DNA of 30,366 nucleotides from Synergistales bacterium (GTDB lineage: Bacteria > Synergistota > Synergistia > Synergistales > Synergistaceae): positions 1-30,366 of the forward strand of contig BOCB01000015.1 of the NCBI GenBank assembly GCA_026002695.1. The letters run 5' to 3'. Shown in pieces: positions 8,896 to 15,609 of this stretch (within the stretch, counting starts at the first letter, position 1; the number at the start of each line of letters is the position of its first letter). The notes beneath the pieces were generated by a model, which saw only the letters and a list, made by a program, of their open reading frames with translations, did no database searches and had not been told where the DNA came from. The position numbers and the translations under genes were made by a program.

Positions 8896-10626
8896 TTACA
8901 TTGGACGATACTCTGCTATTGATTGTACAAACTCTCGTGCTTCTTGTAAATCGTTATCAGTTGCAAAGTTCACTTTTGATTCAACTAATTTTTCCCACCA
9001 ATGTGAACCGTGACCGCCAACTTTTGCATAAAAGCTTTCAATTTCTCCAACAGGTACTACGAACAAACCACTAAAGTGAAGAATAGAAACAATTTGAGAT
9101 AGAGCATTATAGGCATCAGCATTTCCCTTAAAAAAGGAATTACCTGTTTCCTTTATTTTTGTCCACGCTGTTGACTGTTTCAAAATTGCAGATACTTTTT
9201 CGGCTGTTGCCTTGCTTAATGATGATGTATTGGTATTTTGCATTTCATTGACAAGCGCAGTTAAATCACGTTTGACATCGGCTTCAGATAATTGATGTCT
9301 CTGTGATTGGGCGTACTCTATTATCTTTTTGTGATGTGCCGAGATGTTATCCCACACTATTCCAAACGAGTCCGTTGTTTTACGCAGGATAGTTTCGTCA
9401 TTCAAAACATCAATATCCGCAATAGCAACAACAGGCACTTTAACAGCAATCAATGCCTTTATTACGGTTTCAAGGCGTTGTTTGCCGCCGCAATGAGTAA
9501 AGTGAATATCAGGTGCTATTTCCCCTTTGCTTTCATATGAGGCATCTAAAATTGCTTGATAAAACAGACAGTCGTAATCACTTTCACAAACAACGACCTT
9601 GCTATGAAACAGTCCGCTTAGTATATTGGAATATCTGAGCAATGGACTACTCCACAGTTCCTCTATTTTTGCATTTTCAAGGACACTCATATGGTTAATA
9701 TCATCTATACGATTAATACGGATTATCTTTACGTTTTTATTGTCTGCGTCAAGCAACCCTTGAAGAAAGTCCTCGCTATGGGTAGAAATAAACAATTGGC
9801 GTTCGCCAACATCATTTTTCGCTAACATTTTCCCAAGCAATCGCGCTTGTGGAGGGTGTAAAAATGCTTCGGGTTCGTCGATGAGCGTTATGCAATAATC
9901 AGAGGCAAAGGTATCTAATAATATGCTTGCAAAACTCCGCATACCGTCTCCTTGGTCGTCAAGTTTTGGCAACACATCAACACCATTATAGTAACTACCC
10001 TCACCATCCCTGCCTTCTTCAACCCAATCGGGTCTTTCCCCAACTCGAAGTGATACGTTCTGACCGTCTCGCCTGTGAACAACAAGTTTGGTGCCAAACG
10101 CATCTTCAAAAAGTTTTGAAACTTCATCTTCTATTTTATTTTTCTTATATAGCATATTAAGAGAATCAATTCTGCCGTGATTTGAAGCATTAAAAAGAGG
10201 CTTTGATTTTGAAACTGTCAATCGCTCTTCTGTACCCAATCTATTAAGAAACAGCTGGTACAATACACTCATATTCTTACCCGTCCAATTGCGCTGCCAC
10301 CCCGTTAAGTCAGAACCATTTCCGCCAAACCAATAATTCCCATTGTCATATGATAAATGACTTTTTATGAAGTCATCAGGCAATGTTCCAATCAGTTCGC
10401 TCTCGACGCTCGTTGCAATCGCAGCTGAAAGTTGAGGATTCGCAACTAAACGTTCTATATCTTTTAACACTTGGCTTTTACCGCAATTGTTGGCACCAGT
10501 AAACACCACAATGCTATTGTGGTCGAGTGAAATGGTTTTTCCATCGTTGAATGTGATATTGTTCACAAACAACTTAGGTGCGCTCGCTGTTTGCTGCTCT
10601 TGTACTACATCATTTGGCATTTCCAT
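8896..10626 (-). CDS. OLD-family ATP-dependent nuclease (AAA ATPase plus TOPRIM)
   Basis: The protein has 576 residues. ATG 10626 is preferred (AGGGAG about ten bases upstream) over a TTG at 10647. Walker A is GANNCGKS at residues 44-51, the signature region gives way to LIDEPEAFLHPPQ with Walker B Asp250-Glu251, and an H-loop-like ISTHSED follows. A TOPRIM domain starts at VVVCESDYD (Glu348) and includes ADID (Asp404, Asp406), the metal-binding acidic residues. This is the OLD/GajA-type architecture: an ABC-like ATPase dimer regulating a DNA nuclease, often in phage defence. It is the last gene of the XRE-methyltransferase-methyltransferase-nuclease operon, 25 bp after the preceding stop. 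No GajB-like helicase is adjacent, so it is not a standard Gabija pair. Confidence 0.85.
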   Translation of the reverse strand: MEMPNDVVQEQQTASAPKLFVNNITFNDGKTISLDHNSIVVFTGANNCGKSQVLKDIERLVANPQLSAAIATSVESELIGTLPDDFIKSHLSYDNGNYWFGGNGSDLTGWQRNWTGKNMSVLYQLFLNRLGTEERLTVSKSKPLFNASNHGRIDSLNMLYKKNKIEDEVSKLFEDAFGTKLVVHRRDGQNVSLRVGERPDWVEEGRDGEGSYYNGVDVLPKLDDQGDGMRSFASILLDTFASDYCITLIDEPEAFLHPPQARLLGKMLAKNDVGERQLFISTHSEDFLQGLLDADNKNVKIIRINRIDDINHMSVLENAKIEELWSSPLLRYSNILSGLFHSKVVVCESDYDCLFYQAILDASYESKGEIAPDIHFTHCGGKQRLETVIKALIAVKVPVVAIADIDVLNDETILRKTTDSFGIVWDNISAHHKKIIEYAQSQRHQLSEADVKRDLTALVNEMQNTNTSSLSKATAEKVSAILKQSTAWTKIKETGNSFFKGNADAYNALSQIVSILHFSGLFVVPVGEIESFYAKVGGHGSHWWEKLVESKVNFATDNDLQEAREFVQSIAEYRPM

Positions 10627-10651
10627 ATAACGATTACTCCCTGTCAAATAC

Positions 10652-12721
10652 CTAATTATCTAATTGCGTGGACACGGTAATAAAAATTCCGTCATCTTCG
10701 CACGCAAGTTGCTCTAACAAAATCCGCTTTATCTTATCAGCTTCTTGCGATTCGACGTTTGCCAATATCTCTATTTTCCAAAATCCATTTGTTTCATCGG
10801 GTGTAAACAAGAACAGTAAATCGCATTTGCTGTTCTTCAATATTCGCTGATTGTCATATCTGCTATCGTTTATAAACGCTCCGGCAGAGATAAACTCGAA
10901 ACTTTCTACATCTATGTTTTCGTCAGTATCTTCCCATTCACCGCCGGCGGATTTACTCACGCTCGGAGAAAAGTTCATAAGCCAATGGAGATAGCCTTTA
11001 AGCCTAACACCTATGTCGGTTTCCAAATCGTTACCGCGCTCTTTTGATTCAACGACAAACAAAATAGGTTTACTGTCAAGAATAAATAGCTCCGCAACGT
11101 GGTCGGGACGTTTACTCGCGTTACTCACGCGAGGTAGTGACAACCAACGGTATTCGCAATCGTTCAACCGCACTGACAGACCGCTCCAATCGCCGCCGGG
11201 AGGATTGCACATTCCCTCAAATGTATTGTCGAGCAGATACGAAAACATATAGTGCAAGACCGTATCAACGTCATCTTCGTGATACGCGATAGGAATATTA
11301 GATATAGATGGTATCACAAATTCGCCAGTCTGACCTTGCGTAATATATCTTTGCTTGACATCGCGGTTGTCAATAAATTTGTTGATAGTCTCCGATGTAT
11401 TCAGCAGCGGCGAGTCCAAGAGAAGAAAGTCACTTAATGATAGGAAGGCTCGCCAAAAACCGCTAATCTCCGAAAGGCGAATCGGGTCAGAGAGAAGCAA
11501 CCGATAATTTCTTTCGATTAGCGGCCCATAGATATATGAAAGGACATATACTTTTTCCGAAGTCAGCATAGCCACAAGCGGCAATATACCTCTATCAGGT
11601 CGGTTGTCATCGCCGCGAGGCTTAAACCCTTTAATCATACAAACAAGGCAGTCCTCGGAGATTGAGTTGAGTACATCAAACTCCGACGCAATCGCCGGAT
11701 AAATCTCTTTTAACTTGCCAACAAAGGCAGAAATCTTATCTGTTGGCAGAAGTCCGAACGGTAAGTCCTTTGATGCTACACCAACACTTAAATCCCGAAT
11801 CAACGATGAGAACTCTCCTATTTTGCCGGCCTCCGTTTGAGATTTTTGCGAAACCTTTTTAGCAAAGTTGAAACCGTCGGTTTTGTCTTTGGAATATTCC
11901 AAGATGTCAGCATCAGTATCGAAAATTGCTTGCCAGTCATCAACAGTAAAGCTATTCGCTCCACTCCCGCGCGAAGCCAAAAATGTTACCACGCTGAAGT
12001 TGTTTTCCAATATTTTCAACTCGGTTTGTGCAGTAGATACGCCAAGCATTTTCTCAAAAATGAAATCGCAAACAAGCTGTTCGGAGAACCATTCGCTATC
12101 GAACGATTCAAACACTTTATCAGTAATCCTAAATTCCTCGGCTTGAACATATGCCTGTGCGACAAAGCCGCCCGTCTGTTTTGAAAACGAAATGTAGCTG
12201 AATGGTACTGCGGGATTTGGAAAGCGGAGAGCCTTGCGCTCTCGCGTTTCGCTGTCAAGCTCATACTTAACAAAATCTACAATGTAAATATACGGACAAG
12301 TTGTACGCCCGATTGAGTACGCTCGTCCGCTTCTTTGCCAAGCTTGATTTCCCGCCTGTAACGCACTGCAAAACTCAATAGCAAACAACACCGTTTCCTT
12401 GCCGTTATCTACATTAGTCACCACTACATCAGGCGTTTCATCTAAGAAACTGCCGTTAGCTTTAAGTGCATCAAAGATATTGCTTTGCCAGCGTTGGCTA
12501 CGGTTGTCTTTGGAAAATCCGGGGAACATCTCAATCGACCAAGTATTCCGAGTTCCGGCATACTCAAAATCCAAATCGACAGTCAGACAGGCAAGTGATG
12601 AAAGCGTTTTACTGAATGAATGTACGACTGCGTTTCGTGTTATGTAGCTAATAACGCGCTCACACTCAACAATATTATCACCGTGTACGCGAAAGTGTTT
12701 TTTCAAAGCAAGTTCCCCCAT
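10652..12721 (-). CDS. Probable restriction endonuclease with PD-(D/E)XK-like motifs
   Basis: The protein has 689 residues; ATG 12721 overlaps the stop of the upstream methyltransferase (TGATG), suggesting translational coupling. I do not recognise a named family. Two candidate nuclease cores are visible. The C-terminal one reads RPDHVAELFILD...FVVESKERG, with Asp540, Glu558 and Lys560 in PD-X17-ExK spacing. The N-terminal one reads ETPDVVV...VLFAIEFCSALQAGNQ, with Asp98 and Glu116 but no lysine after it, followed by AWQRSGRAYSIG. Position after two methyltransferases and a regulator indicates the cleavage subunit of a type II-like system. It is far larger than DpnII-type enzymes (about 290 residues), so its specificity and mechanism are open. 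Confidence 0.62.
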   Translation of the reverse strand: MGELALKKHFRVHGDNIVECERVISYITRNAVVHSFSKTLSSLACLTVDLDFEYAGTRNTWSIEMFPGFSKDNRSQRWQSNIFDALKANGSFLDETPDVVVTNVDNGKETVLFAIEFCSALQAGNQAWQRSGRAYSIGRTTCPYIYIVDFVKYELDSETRERKALRFPNPAVPFSYISFSKQTGGFVAQAYVQAEEFRITDKVFESFDSEWFSEQLVCDFIFEKMLGVSTAQTELKILENNFSVVTFLASRGSGANSFTVDDWQAIFDTDADILEYSKDKTDGFNFAKKVSQKSQTEAGKIGEFSSLIRDLSVGVASKDLPFGLLPTDKISAFVGKLKEIYPAIASEFDVLNSISEDCLVCMIKGFKPRGDDNRPDRGILPLVAMLTSEKVYVLSYIYGPLIERNYRLLLSDPIRLSEISGFWRAFLSLSDFLLLDSPLLNTSETINKFIDNRDVKQRYITQGQTGEFVIPSISNIPIAYHEDDVDTVLHYMFSYLLDNTFEGMCNPPGGDWSGLSVRLNDCEYRWLSLPRVSNASKRPDHVAELFILDSKPILFVVESKERGNDLETDIGVRLKGYLHWLMNFSPSVSKSAGGEWEDTDENIDVESFEFISAGAFINDSRYDNQRILKNSKCDLLFLFTPDETNGFWKIEILANVESQEADKIKRILLEQLACEDDGIFITVSTQLDN

Positions 12722-13527
12722 CAATAGTTAAGATACAGCGATTCGTACACGGCTTCACATTTTTTATCCATAACCTTTTTGAAACTCGAATTTCCAGATG
12801 GAACCATCAGATGCTGCTTATATAGTTTTGTCGGCAATTCCACAGAATAATCGGTGTCACCACGCATACCATCAAACGATAGGGCATACTTAACCCCTTT
12901 ACTATTTAGAGAATCGAGATAATCAATAAATCTCTCAAAGTCTATTGTTCCGAAGTAACGACCTTTGGTGTTGAAGTATGGAGGGTCAAGATACACAAAG
13001 TCACCGGATTTTACGTCCTGAGTAGTCTCCCAATAATCGCCGCTAAAAAACTCAATTCCTTGCAAGCGCTCTGACCAATCAGACAAAACAGATTTCAGTC
13101 TTTCAGGCTCAATACCTTTGCGTGTATGGTGAAGTGAATTATTAAAATCACCGTTTTTGTTAAACCGAATAAGCCCATTGACGCAAGTTCTTGATAGGAA
13201 AAACAAATCATTTGAATCGTGATTCTTATTGAAATTGTCGCGGATTTCGTAATATACGAGATAGCCTTCATTTTGGAGACGTTCCCAACGGATTTTATAT
13301 TGCTCGTAAAGACTTTCATAATCAGATTGTATAGAACGCCAAAGGTTGATAAGCGGTTTGCAAATATCTCCGCAGACACCTTTATCGGGCGAAATGGCAT
13401 AGGCTATTGAACCACCACCAACAAATGGTTCGTAATACCGATTAAACAGAGGGGTATGACTTGCAATAGTCGTAGCTTGACTACGTTTACTGCCGCTCCA
13501 TTTGATAACAGGCTGAAATTGTGACAT
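12721..13527 (-). CDS. D12-class (Dam-like) N6-adenine DNA methyltransferase
   Basis: The protein has 268 residues from ATG 13527, chosen because GGAGGG lies seven bases upstream; an earlier ATG at 13542 has none. Motifs are in alpha-class order: FQPVIKWSGSKR near the start (motif X, Dam-like IKWxGSK), YYEPFVGGGS (motif I, SAM binding, residues 31-40) and VYLDPPY (motif IV, Asp181-Tyr184). Length and motifs fit Dam/M.DpnII relatives, which methylate adenine often in GATC; the actual site cannot be read from sequence. It starts 18 bp after the second methyltransferase and overlaps the endonuclease start, consistent with protective modification. Confidence 0.9.
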   Translation of the reverse strand: MSQFQPVIKWSGSKRSQATTIASHTPLFNRYYEPFVGGGSIAYAISPDKGVCGDICKPLINLWRSIQSDYESLYEQYKIRWERLQNEGYLVYYEIRDNFNKNHDSNDLFFLSRTCVNGLIRFNKNGDFNNSLHHTRKGIEPERLKSVLSDWSERLQGIEFFSGDYWETTQDVKSGDFVYLDPPYFNTKGRYFGTIDFERFIDYLDSLNSKGVKYALSFDGMRGDTDYSVELPTKLYKQHLMVPSGNSSFKKVMDKKCEAVYESLYLNY

Positions 13528-13544
13528 TGGTACGCCCTCCATTG

Positions 13545-14375
13545 CTAAAGAATATCCATCAAAGACATTTGCCTCGATAGTTCCGTATTAGATAAGCGAA
13601 CAACGGACATATCATAGTATTCCTTATCTAATTCAAACCCCAAATAGTTTCTTTCCGCAAGTTTTGCAGCTACACACTCACTCCCGGAACCGCTAAAAGG
13701 TGTCATTACTAAATCGTCCTTTTTGCTACTTAAACGAATCATTCGGTCAAGTATTCTTAGCGGCTTTTGTGTTGGGTGTTTCCCATACTTGCTTTCGTCG
13801 CTTTGCTTATTATTAGGAATATCCCATACTGTACGCATTTGCTTTCCCGCTGTTTTCAGTCCGTCCTCTGGAAAAGCACTCTCTTTTGAGTATTCATAAT
13901 CGAAATAATACTCTCGCTTTTTACCACCTTTGTTACACCAGAGCATCGTTTCGTGGCTTGCTGTCAATCGTCTGCCGGCCAAGTTAGGAAACGCATTACG
14001 CTTGTACCAAATCACTTCGTTTATTATCTCAATGCCGATTTTCTGACAAATTACATTTATTATACCGATATTGTGGTATGTTCCAAATATCCACATAGAC
14101 CCGGTTGGTTTTAGGATTCGCTGTGCTTGCATCAGCCAAAGTTCGGTGAATTGCATATATTCCTCAAAAGGCATATCGTCCCAATTCTGCATTACCTTGT
14201 TCCAGTTGCCACCCATTCCGTCTAATTTCACACTATTATCCCATTTCCATTCTCCGCCTTTGGAAAGGTTATAGGGGGGGTCTGCTATTATCAAGTCAAC
14301 GCAATTATCAGGCAGTTTTGACATTCCAATAATGCAGTCCTCGTTAAATATCACATTGATAAAAGGTTCGCTCAT
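13545..14375 (-). CDS. Beta-class site-specific DNA methyltransferase (adenine N6 type likely)
   Basis: The protein has 276 residues, ATG 14375 with GGAG about nine bases upstream, four bases after the XRE gene. Catalytic motif IV DPPY is near the N-terminus (residues 32-35, ADPPYNLSKGG) and the SAM-binding motif FSGSGSECVAA is near the C-terminus: the beta order. GKHPTQKPLRIL is motif X-like. The overall look resembles the second methyltransferase of DpnII-type systems (DpnA/LlaDCHIB), which can act on single-stranded or differently structured target DNA and so protects incoming strands during transfer. That assignment is from memory and needs alignment. Pairing with the D12 enzyme suggests either this role or modification of the two strands of an asymmetric site. 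Confidence 0.88.
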   Translation of the reverse strand: MSEPFINVIFNEDCIIGMSKLPDNCVDLIIADPPYNLSKGGEWKWDNSVKLDGMGGNWNKVMQNWDDMPFEEYMQFTELWLMQAQRILKPTGSMWIFGTYHNIGIINVICQKIGIEIINEVIWYKRNAFPNLAGRRLTASHETMLWCNKGGKKREYYFDYEYSKESAFPEDGLKTAGKQMRTVWDIPNNKQSDESKYGKHPTQKPLRILDRMIRLSSKKDDLVMTPFSGSGSECVAAKLAERNYLGFELDKEYYDMSVVRLSNTELSRQMSLMDIL

Positions 14376-14378
14376 TAG

Positions 14379-14600
14379 TTATTTCTCCAATTCCATTATA
14401 TCCTCTAACTCAACGCCAAGAGTTAAGCATATCCTAACCAAAACATCGGTATTGACATTGTCGCCTTTACCAAGTTTTGCGAGAGATGAATGACTTATAC
14501 CTGCGGCAGAGCAAAGGTCACCCTTCTTCATTTTTCGGTCGAGAAGCAACTTGAACAGCTTAATATAGCTGATTTTACTAACAACTTCATCCTCGTTCAT
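14379..14600 (-). CDS. XRE-family regulator of the restriction-modification operon
   Basis: This 73-residue protein has a single Cro/C1-type helix-turn-helix: MKKGDLCSAAGISHSSLAK as helices 2-3, then GDNVNTDVLVRICLTLGVELEDI. Size and first position in a restriction-modification operon fit a controller (C) protein or repressor. A strong promoter lies 37 bp upstream of its start, with a small palindrome (ATAGACTAT) just downstream of the -10 that could be its operator. ATG 14600 follows GAGAGG eight bases upstream. Confidence 0.85.
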   Translation of the reverse strand: MNEDEVVSKISYIKLFKLLLDRKMKKGDLCSAAGISHSSLAKLGKGDNVNTDVLVRICLTLGVELEDIMELEK

Positions 14601-14636
14601 AGAGCAACCTCTCTTTTCGGATTAGGAGCATAGTCT

Positions 14637-14665
14637 ATTTTAGCATTTGAATGTCCGATTGTCAA
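14637..14665 (-). promoter_or_regulatory. Strong sigma70-type promoter of the R-M/OLD operon
   Basis: On the minus strand, -35 TTGACA (14665-14660), 17-bp spacer, -10 TAAAAT (14642-14637): six of six and five of six matches. It lies 37 bp upstream of the XRE start. ATAGACTAT overlaps the -10/start region and is a candidate operator. Confidence 0.82.
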
Positions 14666-14757
14666 GGGAAAATTCCGATTTCGCTGAAATTATTTTTACA
14701 ACTCACCAATGTTTCAGCATACGGCGGAAAATCGGTACTGTGCATTTCAACAAAACA

Positions 14758-15591
14758 TCATTTAACCCCTTGACAACCTGCGTTCTGCCAGTCATACGTC
14801 TTGTTCGTGATGTTCCAGTCCGAGGTGAACGACGAGTACTCGACTGTTATCTGATTCCTATTGCCTCGCGGCGTTTCAAGGAGGTCGTACATAAAATCCT
14901 GCACATATCCCTTGTCAATCCACGTAGAGCCGAGCCGCACGTCAATCTCTCCCGCTTCGAGATATATGGGCTGCGATTTTTCGAGAGCCGTTACGTTCTC
15001 GGAGAATGTTTTTGGTTCACGCTCCACGAAAATCCTCGCAATCTCCAACTTCTCACGCACAGCGCCGGAAAGATACTCGTCGGCAGTCTCGTAAACATAG
15101 TCCTCTCCGTCCTTCTTTTGCGGATTCGGGAATATGATACCGCGTAAATTTTCGATTACCTTTTCTCTCTCCATGCCCGTGAGAGCTGATATATACGGAA
15201 TATCCACACGCGCTTTTTCGGCGAGAGATATTGTGAGCGCCTCAGAGGGCGTGTCAACGCTATCCGGCACCGTATGTCTGCGGATGGTTCGCTTGTCGAA
15301 AATATCGGCCTTGCGCTCGAACTTGCCGTTTTCGTCCAATATCTCCAACGAGCAAAGAAGGTAATACGCGTTGTCCTTATTGAACGCCTTTGCGTTGGCT
15401 CGTTCGTTGATGAGACCATACTTCTCGGTGAAGCTGTCGTACAGCTCGTGTAAATCGGCCTGCTCTTTGCTTATGCTCTCGTCGTCGTAGTCGTACTGCC
15501 GGAAGGCTATCAGGTTCTTCACGCAGTCTTCGAGGTCGAGAATGGCGTGAAGGCGCCTTTCCTCCTGTACCGGGAGTTTTTCGGGATACAT
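14758..15591 (-). CDS. Middle fragment of giant methylase-helicase protein, truncated by nested element
   Basis: It is in the same frame as the upstream methylase part, separated from it by one in-frame TAA at 15612-15610 (reading VDGKI-stop-YRQEYRM; relatives have IYYRENSRM, so the stop replaces a tyrosine). The ATG at 15591 is therefore internal and has no ribosome site. The segment is the helical, charged linker between methylase and helicase domains and has no enzymatic motif I can identify. Native sequence ends at NKTYDWQN; the last residues (AGCQGVK) are encoded by the nested element's right end before a TGA at 14758. Confidence 0.8.
   Translation of the reverse strand: MYPEKLPVQEERRLHAILDLEDCVKNLIAFRQYDYDDESISKEQADLHELYDSFTEKYGLINERANAKAFNKDNAYYLLCSLEILDENGKFERKADIFDKRTIRRHTVPDSVDTPSEALTISLAEKARVDIPYISALTGMEREKVIENLRGIIFPNPQKKDGEDYVYETADEYLSGAVREKLEIARIFVEREPKTFSENVTALEKSQPIYLEAGEIDVRLGSTWIDKGYVQDFMYDLLETPRGNRNQITVEYSSFTSDWNITNKTYDWQNAGCQGVK
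14770..14775 (+). promoter_or_regulatory. Outward-facing consensus -35 at right end of nested element
   Basis: TTGACA points out of the element. In place, the sequence 17 bp downstream (CATACG) is a poor -10. When the ends are joined through the CGTTCTG core, the -10 TATAAT at 4286-4291 comes to lie exactly 17 bp downstream (5 + 7 + 5 bases). Confidence 0.75.
14781..14787. repeat. Right copy of 7-bp core direct repeat (attR) of nested element
   Basis: CGTTCTG, identical to 4274-4280. To its right the giant gene continues (CCAGTCATACGTC, minus strand residues KTYDW); to its left is element DNA. Confidence 0.85.
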
Positions 15592-15609
15592 GCGATATTC
15601 TTGCCGGTA

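Larger units (their letters stand above)
4274..14787 (+). mobile_element. Nested Tn4451-like mobilizable element with R-M/OLD cargo, inserted in the giant helicase gene
   Basis: The element is bounded by the direct repeat CGTTCTG (4274-4280 and 14781-14787). On the minus strand the left flank reads CAG AAC GTC AGA GCC and the right flank reads GAC TGG CAG AAC. Joining them at CAG AAC gives one continuous frame (YDWQNVRANSTYG), the expected uninterrupted helicase sequence. The repeat contains the dinucleotide GA on that strand, the crossover dinucleotide reported for Tn4451-family recombinases. Content is tnpV, tnpW, large serine recombinase, DUF3847 protein, MOBQ oriT and mobA/mobL, then a convergent defence cassette. 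Its recombinase is frameshifted, so the present copy may be locked in place. Confidence 0.9.

Noticed and set aside
8896..12721. Gabija defence system
   Set aside because: The OLD protein resembles GajA, but the neighbour is a nuclease-like protein without UvrD-helicase motifs, so GajB is missing.
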